Below are positions 51,986 to 61,218 of a stretch of DNA of 64,000 nucleotides, one piece after another. The stretch is from Flavobacteriaceae bacterium LSUCC0859 (GTDB lineage: Bacteria > Bacteroidota > Bacteroidia > Flavobacteriales > Flavobacteriaceae). The notes beneath the pieces were generated by a model. That model did not search any database. It worked only from the letters and a program-made list of their open reading frames with translations, and had not been told where the DNA came from. The first letter of the stretch is position 1. Each line of letters starts with the position of its first letter. The translations under genes and the position numbers were made by a program. The stretch lies in contig JAKOGP010000001.1 of NCBI GenBank assembly GCA_022239325.1, positions 248,001-312,000 on the forward strand, written 5' to 3'.

Positions 51986-53485
51986 TTATTTATCCCACCA
52001 CACTCGGGTTGTAAATTCATTTGGACCTTGCCTAGATAAAGCTGCAGCAAAGTTTTCTGCATTGGTACTGTTTTCTGAATTTGGATAAATTAATCTTCTA
52101 GGAATGGTTCCATTGGTTACATTTCCATCGTATATAGCTTCTCCACCAAAAGGCTGTAAGACAGGGAACCCTGTTCTTCTCCAATTGGCAAATGCTTCGT
52201 ATTCATTAAAGAAAGTAGCTGCCCAATATTGCTCCCCAATCATTTCTAAAGCATTTGCTGGGTTGTAAGGTTTAGCAGCCAGATAAGTGTCTACCTCCGC
52301 GTCAGTTATTACAGCAGCGTTAGGATATAACATGCTCAACATTTGCATAGCTCCCCTTACACCAGCTTCGTAATGAGCCTTAGCGTCTCCAGAAGCCCAT
52401 CCTTTAATAATAGCTTCTGCAATCATAAACTCTACCTCTGCATAAGTTTGGAATACCATAGGAGCGTCTTCTCCGGTAATCACCCCTCTGTTGGGTTCAG
52501 CATAATCCGCAGAAGTGGTTCCGTATTTAGCTGCTAAAGCTCCAGAAGTTAGTCCGTTTGGCATACCAATGAGGTCTGCAGGGTTGGTACTTCCGTCACT
52601 TCTTCTAGCACCAAGAATAGGCAACCTTGGGTCATCTTTTAAAAAATCTACGAAGGTTTTAGACAGTCTGGGGTTTCCGTCTGCCATAAAAACCTCACCA
52701 TGACCATTTTTATTTATACCTTCTGGGCCTAAAGTGTGTTGAATATAAGCAATGTCTGCGTTAGAAGTCATTACACCTGCACTTATGGCTTTTGAAGCCC
52801 ATGCCTGTGCCGTTGCTGGGTCTGCCTTAGAGAGACGCATAGCTAATCTAAGCATGAGAGAATTTCCAAAACGCTTCCATTTACCCATATCGCCCTGGAA
52901 AATGAGATCAGAGGCTCCCAAACTAGAACTACTTCCTAGCTGAGCTACACCTTCCTCAATTTCCTTAAGCATATCCATATAAATGTCCTGCTGCGCGTCA
53001 TATTTAGGTTTCAAGACTCCATCTATAAAGCCTTTACCTGCTTCAGAGTAAGGTATATCTCCATACAAATCTGTAATTCTGTGATAGATAAAAGCCCTCC
53101 AAATTCTGGCAATTCCCATCTGATCTCCGGTAACACCGTCGTTTTCTAATTGGAAGATAATATCTTCTATTTCCTTCACTTGCTGCGGGTAAGCCCTGTC
53201 AAATAAGGATGTGGCATAGCCTTCATTTCTGGTATAAAAATTACCTGTCCAGTAAGTTGCCGTAGAAGACATATGCTGCACAATTTGTGAAGAATATATA
53301 AAACTAGCCCTCCAGTTTTCATAACGCTCGCCTGAAGTTCTCAAAAATACAGAGGCCAACTTGTTGTTAACGTCTATCTGAGCGGCTTTCGTAGGATCAA
53401 TATTCATCTGCTCGAAGTCCTTGTCAAAATCACAAGAAACTATTACAAGAGATAAAACCAATAAAAGTGATAATAATTTTTTCAT
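51986..53485 (-). CDS. SusD/RagB-like nutrient-binding outer-membrane lipoprotein
   Basis: A 499-residue protein with a lipobox signal (VIVSC, Cys18) and the SusD-like (type 2) start FEQMNIDPTKAAQIDVNNKLASVFLRT. It is rich in helical TPR-like segments, with RIWRAFIYHRITDLYGDIPYSEA as the most typical block. The C-terminal EANFRRTGFP-like stretch (AFANWRRTGFPVLQP) is also characteristic. It should cap the SusC channel and bind a glycan or peptide ligand outside the cell. The gene is 5 bp downstream of susC. Confidence 0.95.
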   Translation of the reverse strand: MKKLLSLLLVLSLVIVSCDFDKDFEQMNIDPTKAAQIDVNNKLASVFLRTSGERYENWRASFIYSSQIVQHMSSTATYWTGNFYTRNEGYATSLFDRAYPQQVKEIEDIIFQLENDGVTGDQMGIARIWRAFIYHRITDLYGDIPYSEAGKGFIDGVLKPKYDAQQDIYMDMLKEIEEGVAQLGSSSSLGASDLIFQGDMGKWKRFGNSLMLRLAMRLSKADPATAQAWASKAISAGVMTSNADIAYIQHTLGPEGINKNGHGEVFMADGNPRLSKTFVDFLKDDPRLPILGARRSDGSTNPADLIGMPNGLTSGALAAKYGTTSADYAEPNRGVITGEDAPMVFQTYAEVEFMIAEAIIKGWASGDAKAHYEAGVRGAMQMLSMLYPNAAVITDAEVDTYLAAKPYNPANALEMIGEQYWAATFFNEYEAFANWRRTGFPVLQPFGGEAIYDGNVTNGTIPRRLIYPNSENSTNAENFAAALSRQGPNEFTTRVWWDK

Positions 53486-53490
53486 CTTAA

Positions 53491-56400
53491 TTAAAATTTA
53501 AGGTTTACGTTCATACCTATAGTTCTTGGGACGGGCATACCAAACCACTCTAATCCTTGAGAATTGCTTACATTGTAACCAGACTCTGGGTCTACATTTT
53601 CTACGCTATTAGACAAGAAAAATAAATTTCTTCCAATAAGTGAAACAGAGGCAGATTTAATAAATGTATTTTCCAATACTGCTCTAGGAATGGTATAACC
53701 TATACTCATCTGTCTGAGTCTTAAATAGTCTGCATCATAGATAGCCTCTTCCGCTATTTCATAAGTACGTCTCCAATAATCTTCAATCCTATCTGGCGCA
53801 ATAGTTGTAGTAAAGGCTGCACCGCTGGCGTCTACACCAGAGACTGTAAATCCGTTTTCACGGCCGTCTCCATCTATAGTGGCTTTGTGAACTCCAAAAT
53901 ATTTAGACATGGCATTGGTACCGGAGTACATTTGTCCGCCGTATTTACCCTCTACCAATACGCTCATATTGAAGTTTTTATATCTAAAGTTATTGCTAAT
54001 ACCAACGGAAGTTGGAGAAACACCAAAACCTAAGATTTTTCTGGCTCCTACCTGAGGTATGGGAGTACCATCTGGTTCTATGTCATGTATAATTCTACCT
54101 TGAGCATCTCTGTTATAAGAGGTTCCAAATAAGGCGCCATAGGTTTCCCCTACAATATGGGTCACATTTAAGTTTCTAGATCTGGGCTCGTCCATACTAA
54201 TATTGGTTCCCTCGTCATTGGTAGAAACTATTTTAGAGTCATTGTAAGAGTAGTTTAATGTTACATCCCAAGCAAAATCTTCTGTTCTGATAGGAGAACC
54301 ACTTAAAAGTACCTCATAACCCGTATTGGAAACTTCTCCCAGATTCGCTAAAGCACTTCCATAACCAGAAGTTGGAGAAGCACTTACACCAACAATATCA
54401 CCCTCAGTAGCATTGTCATAGTAGGTAAAGTCTAGAGAAAGTCTGCTGTCAAACATTCTAAGGTCAAAACCAAATTCCAATTCATTTTTCTCAAATGGTG
54501 TAATATTTGGATTTGGGATAGACCCGTTAGAAATGGTGCCTAAAGAAGCTCCTTGATGGCCTTGTCCGTATATACCATAGGTTAGGTTCAAGGTGTAGGG
54601 AGAATCTGCCCCACCTGCAACCTGAGAATAACCGGCTCTAATTTTAGCAAAAGTAATAGACTCTGGCAACTGGAACATATCTGACAATACCCAGGAGAAA
54701 CTCGCTGAGGTAAATAAATCATTGTTCGGGGTTTCTTTACCAGGAAGAGACAAGGTAGAGAACCAGTCATTTCTAGCAGTAAGTGTTAAATACACTGCGT
54801 CTTTAAAACCAAATTCTGCAGATCCATAGGCAGAGTTTATTTGTCTCTCGTTAAATCCGTAACCCGTATTTTGGTTTTGGGTGTTTTTTACATTGTATAA
54901 AAACGGAACAATAAAGTTTCCACCACTTGCAGTTACGGACTCTCCACTTTGGTAGTTTTTACCAATACCTGCAAAAGCAGTGAGAGAGAAGTCTTCCGCT
55001 ATTTTTAGGTTATCTGTCCCAAAAAATAAATCTGCATCTCTTTGCACATTTGTGAGTTTGTACTCATTCATAGACCCCAATGGCTGGTAAGCCGTTCCAT
55101 ATGGAGTAATGTCTGTTCTGTGATAATCAAATCGGTCTTGACCAAAACGCCCAGACAGGTATAAATAATCTGTGAGATCCCATCTGAGGTTAGCAGATGC
55201 AATCACACGCTCTTTTACAGAGTTGTTCACATATTGCCATGCAGCAAACCATGGGTTTTGAGAATATGTATTGTCTGAGGTTCTAAACTCAGTACCGTCT
55301 TCGTTGGTTCCAAGACCTCCTGCACCCAGCATGTCATTTACATCTATAGAAGGCGCAAATAATCTCATACCAAAGTTGGCGTTACCAGGAGAATCTGACA
55401 ACCTTGGAGAACCCACGGCGTCATCTTGAATGTACTTGATATTTACATCTGCCGTAAAGTTTCTAAACTTCTGAGAAGCATTTAAACCAAGGGTATTTCT
55501 AAGTAAGGTAGAGTTAGGGATAATGTCTGTATTGTCTAAGTTAGAGTAGGACACACGAACATTAGATTTCTCTGAAGCAGAGGAAATCGCTACGGTGTTA
55601 ATAAAGGTCTGACCACCGTCATAAAATTTCTTCAAATTATTTCCTTTATAAGAGTAAGGTCTGGCTACACCATCCCATTGTTCTACCAGAGAACCATTCA
55701 TTCTAGGTCCCCAGTTGGCATAGGTGTCTAAATTGTCAGAGTCTGTCACAAAATCTCTACCTTGCCCATAGGTGGTTTGAGGATCAAAAGGATCGTTATT
55801 AATGTCGTCAAATTGTATAGAACTACTTACGTCTACGGAGACACCATCAGAACCAGCTCCGGTTTTGGTGGTGATAATAATCACACCATTGGAGGCTCTA
55901 GATCCGTAAAGAGCTGCTGCAGCACCACCTTTTAGTACAGAAATAGATTCTACTTCATCTGGGTTTAAGGCAGAAATACCATCACCAGAGTCAGATCCAC
56001 CCCAGGTTCCAGCAGAACCTAAATTGGAGTTGTTAATGGTAATACCGTCAATCACATACAGTGGTTGGTTATTTCCAGTTAAAGAACTGTTACCCCTAAT
56101 AATAACTCGGGTAGAACCTTTTGCTCCTGTGGCGTTTCCGGAAATCTGTACCCCTGCAATTTTACCTTGTAAAGAATTAATGGCGTTAGTTTCCTTAATA
56201 GCATTTACTTCGTCTCCACCAACTTGGGTAACAGAGTACCCCAATGCTTTGGTGTTACGTTTTACCCCAAGAGCAGTAACCACCACTTCTCCCAACATTT
56301 CTGCGTCTTCAGAAAGCGTTACGTTTAAGCTAGAGGAACTTCCAACAACAACTTCTTTTGTAGTGTATCCTAGAGATGTAAATACTAGAATGGCATTGTT

Positions 56401-56604
56401 ACTACTTACAGAAATGTTAAAATTACCGTCAAAATCTGTAGAGGTTCCGTTATTGGTTCCTTTTTCTACCACATTTACACCCGGTAACGGCATACCAGAC
56501 TCCGATTCGGTCACCGTACCAGAGATGGTTTTGTTTTGAGCAAATAGTCCATTAAGACATAACATTGCAAAAAACAGTAATAAATAATGAATTTTTTTGT
56601 TCAT
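53491..56604 (-). CDS. SusC/RagA-like TonB-linked outer-membrane transporter
   Basis: A 1037-residue receptor. The signal peptide is residues 1-22 (ending LFAQ). A carboxypeptidase-like domain follows (about 25-110: ISGTVTESESGMPLPGVNVVEKGTNNGTSTDFDGNF), then a TonB-box-like EVVVTALG. The plug has GVQISGNATGAKGSTRVIIRGNSSL and the SusC signature LYVIDGITINN followed by SISVLKGGAAAALYGSRASNGVIIITTKTG. A 22-strand barrel ends NVNLKF. It imports the ligand captured by the SusD partner. No anti-sigma factor is present, and the domain architecture lacks an N-terminal signalling (STN) extension. Regulation therefore probably comes from elsewhere, perhaps the LytS/LytTR pair. Confidence 0.96.
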   Translation of the reverse strand: MNKKIHYLLLFFAMLCLNGLFAQNKTISGTVTESESGMPLPGVNVVEKGTNNGTSTDFDGNFNISVSSNNAILVFTSLGYTTKEVVVGSSSSLNVTLSEDAEMLGEVVVTALGVKRNTKALGYSVTQVGGDEVNAIKETNAINSLQGKIAGVQISGNATGAKGSTRVIIRGNSSLTGNNQPLYVIDGITINNSNLGSAGTWGGSDSGDGISALNPDEVESISVLKGGAAAALYGSRASNGVIIITTKTGAGSDGVSVDVSSSIQFDDINNDPFDPQTTYGQGRDFVTDSDNLDTYANWGPRMNGSLVEQWDGVARPYSYKGNNLKKFYDGGQTFINTVAISSASEKSNVRVSYSNLDNTDIIPNSTLLRNTLGLNASQKFRNFTADVNIKYIQDDAVGSPRLSDSPGNANFGMRLFAPSIDVNDMLGAGGLGTNEDGTEFRTSDNTYSQNPWFAAWQYVNNSVKERVIASANLRWDLTDYLYLSGRFGQDRFDYHRTDITPYGTAYQPLGSMNEYKLTNVQRDADLFFGTDNLKIAEDFSLTAFAGIGKNYQSGESVTASGGNFIVPFLYNVKNTQNQNTGYGFNERQINSAYGSAEFGFKDAVYLTLTARNDWFSTLSLPGKETPNNDLFTSASFSWVLSDMFQLPESITFAKIRAGYSQVAGGADSPYTLNLTYGIYGQGHQGASLGTISNGSIPNPNITPFEKNELEFGFDLRMFDSRLSLDFTYYDNATEGDIVGVSASPTSGYGSALANLGEVSNTGYEVLLSGSPIRTEDFAWDVTLNYSYNDSKIVSTNDEGTNISMDEPRSRNLNVTHIVGETYGALFGTSYNRDAQGRIIHDIEPDGTPIPQVGARKILGFGVSPTSVGISNNFRYKNFNMSVLVEGKYGGQMYSGTNAMSKYFGVHKATIDGDGRENGFTVSGVDASGAAFTTTIAPDRIEDYWRRTYEIAEEAIYDADYLRLRQMSIGYTIPRAVLENTFIKSASVSLIGRNLFFLSNSVENVDPESGYNVSNSQGLEWFGMPVPRTIGMNVNLKF

Positions 56605-56908
56605 ACTATTTAGTTTAGTTAGTTATTTAAAGGTCAAATAGACTCCTATTAGTAGTAAATTTGACATTACTTCACGAATTTCAGAAAAAAATTCGACAAA
56701 TAACAGACTATAAACGGCAAAAAACAGAAAAACTATAACGATTTCGAAGACAATATCCCTAAATAGGCCTTTATTTATGGGCATAAAAAGGCAAAACGGC
56801 AAAAAAGAGCATATTTAAAAATTATCGATAAATTTCGACCAATCGCATTTCTAAACACACCAACAACACACAAATCCCACCAGCTTTATGCTATGCTGCG
56901 GCTTTTTA
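56605..56908. other. 304-bp intergenic region upstream of susC
   Basis: AT-rich and without a plausible gene. It must hold the susC promoter (minus strand), but no good TAnnTTTG was found. It contains an inverted repeat, CGAATTT/AAATTCG, near 56675-56695. Two related plus-strand words, AATTCGACAAAT (56690-56701) and AATTTCGACCAAT (56831-56843), are possible binding sites. GACCAAT recurs at 59211-59217 upstream of the kinase gene. Confidence 0.4.
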
Positions 56909-58009
56909 CTACTTAGATTGTTTAATCACAGACCATTGAGCCTCTGTAATTGCATTCCCATCAAAAAAAGAAACCCCATTAGCACCATGATCTCTGGCTT
57001 GTTCAATAGCTAAAGCCAACTCGTTGGCAGTCATAGGCGGCACGTAAATACCGGTGTGTAAACCTATCCCCTTACCCTCTAAATCACGAACTCCCTGAGC
57101 CGTAGCAAAACCAATCCAGTCTACCCCCTCATTGTAAAAACTATTATATATCATGGGTAAAACTGCGTCTATATTCCATTTATCCCATCGCTGACGCACC
57201 ATATGATCTGCCATTTCTGGATAGGGAAAAACCGCTGCAGTAAGTTGTTTATTTTGGGCATGAACTATATCATAAGCCTCGTCTACGATACTTTTCACCT
57301 TGTTAAGTCTAAATTGTTTCCATTCTATATCAATCTCCGGATGCGCCATTTCCAGGGGATTTCTATGGTGTTTTTCTTGAAACTCAGCCACACAAACTTC
57401 ACAATAACAAAAATCAAATTCTGGCAATTCTGTGTCTTGAACCAGATCGTATTTTGGCAGTAAACCCACCGGCAAATAAATGTCAGAATACCTAATATAA
57501 TCTAAATGAACACTGGCTACCCCAGGCACTTTAGCCAAGCCAGAAACCAAGGAAAGCACATGATTTCTAGAAGCCTCTCTAGTAGGACACATCCATTTGT
57601 AATAGCCCACATAAGGTGGCTGATCATAGCAAGATTTACCGTCTCTGCTCACCGCATACCATTCCGGATGTTTCTCTGCCTCTGCATCTCCAGGCCTATT
57701 TATAGCCATAATCCAAGCGTGTACCTCTAGGCCTGCGGCCGATGCTATAGGCACCAATCGCTCCAGTAAACTAGGACTGGTGTTGGTGTTAATCAAAACC
57801 GCATCTATACCATTTGCTGCATATGTTGAAAATTCAATTTCGTAGTCTACATCTAACTTATCTGCTGAAGCGGTAGTCCATACCCAATATTTAAAATCAG
57901 GGCCTTCATGTACTTGCGCCGGTTTCACGGGGGGCTTACAAGCATTAAAAAAAAGCGATAAGCTAAGGGCCAAGCCAAATAATCTGAAAGATGTTTTAAG
58001 GGTTGTCAT
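56909..58009 (-). CDS. Glycosidase-like lipoprotein (GHL10 / family-10-like)
   Basis: A 366-residue protein. I start at the ATG at 58009, giving a lipoprotein signal (SLFFNAC). The frame extends to 58087 but with sequence that reads poorly and overlaps the upstream gene more. The domain is a TIM-barrel glycosyl-hydrolase-like type. The VHAWIMAINRPGDAEAEKHPEWYAV block and VASVHLDYIRYSDIYLP match the family of bacterial GHL10/GH10-like proteins. A later VLPMIYNSFYNEGVDWI strand is also typical. It may cleave or bind a polysaccharide. Activity is unproven for most relatives. It overlaps the CBM9-like gene by 14 bp. Confidence 0.85.
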   Translation of the reverse strand: MTTLKTSFRLFGLALSLSLFFNACKPPVKPAQVHEGPDFKYWVWTTASADKLDVDYEIEFSTYAANGIDAVLINTNTSPSLLERLVPIASAAGLEVHAWIMAINRPGDAEAEKHPEWYAVSRDGKSCYDQPPYVGYYKWMCPTREASRNHVLSLVSGLAKVPGVASVHLDYIRYSDIYLPVGLLPKYDLVQDTELPEFDFCYCEVCVAEFQEKHHRNPLEMAHPEIDIEWKQFRLNKVKSIVDEAYDIVHAQNKQLTAAVFPYPEMADHMVRQRWDKWNIDAVLPMIYNSFYNEGVDWIGFATAQGVRDLEGKGIGLHTGIYVPPMTANELALAIEQARDHGANGVSFFDGNAITEAQWSVIKQSK

Positions 58010-59075
58010 AAGTGCTAAATTTTCCTGAGGTATTAATTTGTAGAATTTCATGGGTAAAAGGACTTTCCGCAGAAAGTATAAATCCATTTGGTATTGGCGT
58101 GAGCTTTAAGTTCACTTCCTTCCCAAATAGAACCCCTTGAGGCTGCCATGAGACGGCTGCTAAAGGGGTGTTGTTTTTGTATGCAGCAAGTAGTTTTCTG
58201 TACTGCTCATACATAAACCATTTGAGAGCCTCCTGCTTTGGAATTTCAAATTCCGTTTTATTCATAGGTGTGTTTTCACTAAAATAAACATAGCCCCATT
58301 TTTCTGGTTCATGCATATTTATAACGCCCTGTGCAGACCACACCCAATTGTATTCAGGTAAATATGTACCCTTGGCATTTCGTTTTCTAGAATACTTTTG
58401 GCCCTGAAGCTCATAGTCCCAGTGGACCCTAGAAAAACCCATCCGCCAAAACTCACCAACTGGAGGCACTCGCCCTGAGCTAGCTTCTTGGAGTGCCTTC
58501 CATGGAATGGCCACTTCTACAGCCCAAAAGCGATCTTGGTCTAAAGGATTGTTAAGTGTTCCCTCCACATGAACAGCAGATTGTAAACCTTGCAAGTTAA
58601 ACTGATTTAAGACTTTTGGATTGTTCCTGTAAGGTGCCGTTAAAAATAAATCCCAAACCGTATTGAGCACATTTACTTCAAATTCTATATAATTGTGAGT
58701 GTCCCCATCTGGGTCTATGAAGATTTCAAAATCATTATTGTAAAAAATTACTGTATCTCGCTGTTTTAAGTCCCCCCAAATATGAGGCTCTTCCAGTTGG
58801 GCATAGACATAGAGATGGTCGGTGTCCCAAAGCATTTTCATGCGTGTCTTGTATTTGGGTACTTTGTGGCCTTCAATGTCTACAAATGGTTCTGACCAGG
58901 GTGCTGCCTCCCAGTCTTGTTCAAAAGCTAAACCGTCTATTTGAAGGAGTTGTGTAGCTTTATAAGTGGTGTAAGAACGTACTTTTTCAAAAGTACCTCC
59001 GGGATAACTTCCTTGCGCCTGAAGCCTTGTACTAGCTATTAAAAAGAAAAAAATATAAAAAATAAAAACTCTCAT
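57996..59075 (-). CDS. Secreted CBM9-like carbohydrate-binding protein
   Basis: A 359-residue protein with a signal peptide at about 1-21 (ending LQAQ), starting at the ATG at 59075 (a TTG start at 59120 adds unsupported residues). The body is a carbohydrate-binding family 9-like (DOMON-type) beta sandwich: LQIDGLAFEQDWEAAPWSEPFVD, RMKMLWDTDHLYVYAQLEEPHIWG, NDFEIFIDPDGDTHNYIEFEVN, FWAVEVAIPWKAL and WRMGFSRVHWD. Such domains bind sugar ends or heme. It is followed by the GHL10-like lipoprotein gene with a 14-bp overlap and diverges from the sensor kinase gene. Confidence 0.88.
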   Translation of the reverse strand: MRVFIFYIFFFLIASTRLQAQGSYPGGTFEKVRSYTTYKATQLLQIDGLAFEQDWEAAPWSEPFVDIEGHKVPKYKTRMKMLWDTDHLYVYAQLEEPHIWGDLKQRDTVIFYNNDFEIFIDPDGDTHNYIEFEVNVLNTVWDLFLTAPYRNNPKVLNQFNLQGLQSAVHVEGTLNNPLDQDRFWAVEVAIPWKALQEASSGRVPPVGEFWRMGFSRVHWDYELQGQKYSRKRNAKGTYLPEYNWVWSAQGVINMHEPEKWGYVYFSENTPMNKTEFEIPKQEALKWFMYEQYRKLLAAYKNNTPLAAVSWQPQGVLFGKEVNLKLTPIPNGFILSAESPFTHEILQINTSGKFSTYDNP

Positions 59076-59261
59076 GCAGTTTGAGGTTTGGTGGCTTATA
59101 GACTTAAAATTACAAATCAAAAACCAGCTGATGGCTTAGAAATGAAAATAAATTTTAATCTCTTTTGCTCACAAATTTTTCTAATTTTAGAAAATATCTA
59201 ACATATTTTAGACCAATGACTTAAAGTGGAAGTCAGACACCACTCCTTAAAAAATTAAAGC

Positions 59262-60350
59262 TTGATAGCAGACAAAGACATAGAGGCGCTATTAGCCCCA
59301 AGTAACTACGGAAGTAAATACACCATAACCAAAAGGCACCATGTGATTTTTTGGACCATTTACATTTTGTTTAATACCCTTAGGTGGGGAAGCTATTTTG
59401 ACGACTATACCTATTCGCTAAAAACGAACTTATTGGGATTCCCCATCCATATGGCACTCGCATACTTAAATGTGTATGTCCTCATGCCCAAATTTGTGTA
59501 CAAACGCAAATATTTGAGCTATTCTGTGCTCGTGTTTTTGGCACTATTCCTTATGCTTTTTGTGAAATATTACCTCACTTACTATTTAGTGAGCACCAAT
59601 GTATGGCCAGAAGGACCCGAGGAACCCAATGGCTTAAATTTCAATTATGCGGTTCAAATGATGTTAGGAGAGTTTTATGTGGTAGCCTTTGTTACCGCTA
59701 TAAAAGTGACCATAGATTGGTTGGGAGAAAACGACAGATTTAATGAATTGGAAAAACGACAGCTTGCCACAGAACTGCGTTTTCTAAGAACCCAGGTATC
59801 TCCTCACTTTTTTTTTAACACCCTAAATAACATCTATGCCCTCACCCTAAGTAAGTCTGACAAGGCTCCAGAAGTAGTTTTAAAACTGTCAGATCTCATG
59901 CGCTATTTACTGTACGCTACTAAAAAAAGAAAACAAGACTTAGCCCTAGAACTACAAAGCATACAAAATTATATAGACCTGGAACGCATTCGCTTTAATG
60001 AAGAATTACATATCTCGGTTTCTATACAAGGCAATCCCAAACATAAAAAAATTGCCCCTATGTTACTCATGCCTTTTGTAGAGAATGCTTTTAAGCATGG
60101 AGTTAACCATCATATTGGTGCTGCAGAAATAATCCTTGAGGCTACCGTGGAGGGAGACTTTCTAAATTTTAGGATAAGTAACACCATCCCAGAAAAAACT
60201 TCAAAATCAAAAAAAGACATCAAAAATAGCGGTATTGGACTTACCAATGTCAAAAAGAGATTAGAGCTAGGGTATAGCGCTAAAGACTACGAATTAACTA
60301 CCAAAGAAACCAACCAACTTTATATCGTGGAACTAAAAATTAAAGTATGA
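59262..60350 (+). CDS. LytS-type sensor histidine kinase with TTG start
   Basis: A 362-residue inner-membrane kinase. About four hydrophobic helices (residues 28-155) are followed by the His_kinase domain of the LytS/YehU type. The H-box is RTQVSPHFFFNTLNN with His182, and the catalytic domain has PFVENAFKHGV and GIGLTNVKKRLEL. It phosphorylates the adjoining LytTR regulator. The start is TTG at 59262: TAA lies two codons upstream, and the first ATG (residue 63) is beyond the first helix. It overlaps the regulator gene by 4 bp. Confidence 0.93.
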   Translation: MIADKDIEALLAPSNYGSKYTITKRHHVIFWTIYILFNTLRWGSYFDDYTYSLKTNLLGFPIHMALAYLNVYVLMPKFVYKRKYLSYSVLVFLALFLMLFVKYYLTYYLVSTNVWPEGPEEPNGLNFNYAVQMMLGEFYVVAFVTAIKVTIDWLGENDRFNELEKRQLATELRFLRTQVSPHFFFNTLNNIYALTLSKSDKAPEVVLKLSDLMRYLLYATKKRKQDLALELQSIQNYIDLERIRFNEELHISVSIQGNPKHKKIAPMLLMPFVENAFKHGVNHHIGAAEIILEATVEGDFLNFRISNTIPEKTSKSKKDIKNSGIGLTNVKKRLELGYSAKDYELTTKETNQLYIVELKIKV

Positions 60351-61060
60351 TTTTAAAAACCATTATAATAGACGACGAGCCACTAGCGGTGAGTGTCCTA
60401 GAAAATTACTGCAAAGAGATACAGGAGATAGAAGTTTTACAAACTTTTAACAATGCGGTAGCTGCTGCTACATTTGTTCAAGAACAGCAGCCAGACCTCA
60501 TTTTTTTAGACATTAATATGCCTATTTTAGACGGTCTTTCTTTTTTAAAAAGTTTGGTAGTAAAGCCTATGGTGATCATGACCACAGCATATGAGTCTCA
60601 CGCTTTGGAAAGCTTTGAACTTCAGGCGATAGATTACCTGGTAAAACCCATCCCTTTTCCTAGATTTTTATCTGCAGTTCAAAGAGTGATAGCCCTTTCA
60701 AATGGATGGCAGAATCCAGAAAAAAAATTAGATGCCCACAAAAGTATTTTCGTAAAAGTAGACAAAAAGAAACTTCAAAAAATAGATTTAAATAGCATTG
60801 TCCTTATAGAGAGCCTAAAGGACTACATTCGTATTAAAACAGACCAAGGAAAGTATATTATACACAAAACCCTGAGTAGTTTTACCGAAGAATTACCCTC
60901 GGATAAATTTATCAGAATACACCGCTCATTTACTATTGCCATAGACAGGGTAGAAGCGGTAGAGGGAAATAGCCTAGAAATACAAGGACAACGCCTCACT
61001 ATTGGAAGGAGCTATATCACAGAGGTGAAAGCTAGAATTCTCCAAAATCTAATTAGCTAA
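60347..61060 (+). CDS. LytTR-family response regulator
   Basis: A 237-residue regulator. The receiver domain (residues 3-120) has the acidic pocket DDE (9-11), Asp55 in LIFLDINMP as the phospho-acceptor, and Lys in YLVKP. The LytTR DNA-binding domain (about 135-235) includes IFVKVDKKKLQKIDLNSIVLIESLKDYIRI and FIRIHRSFTIAIDRVEAVEGN. It starts at the ATG at 60347, whose last bases form the kinase stop (ATGA), so the pair is translationally coupled. Likely targets are the flanking uptake genes, by inference from position. Confidence 0.95.
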   Translation: MILKTIIIDDEPLAVSVLENYCKEIQEIEVLQTFNNAVAAATFVQEQQPDLIFLDINMPILDGLSFLKSLVVKPMVIMTTAYESHALESFELQAIDYLVKPIPFPRFLSAVQRVIALSNGWQNPEKKLDAHKSIFVKVDKKKLQKIDLNSIVLIESLKDYIRIKTDQGKYIIHKTLSSFTEELPSDKFIRIHRSFTIAIDRVEAVEGNSLEIQGQRLTIGRSYITEVKARILQNLIS

Positions 61061-61218
61061 TTTTTGACTACTGCTTTTGATCCTCCAAAAAAACTAGAGA
61101 GCGGGTTATTGGTAGTCTTTGATTTTCCCTTGGTCAATTCAAAACTGCTATTAGTCTAATTTTATTGTGCAAGGCACTTTAAATCACAATCTTAGATAAA
61201 ATTGCGATTTAAAAATCT

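Noticed and set aside
56024-56539. 171-codon open frame on the plus strand opposite susC
   Set aside because: It is the antisense of the SusC plug and carboxypeptidase-like domain, and has no start signal or recognisable protein pattern.
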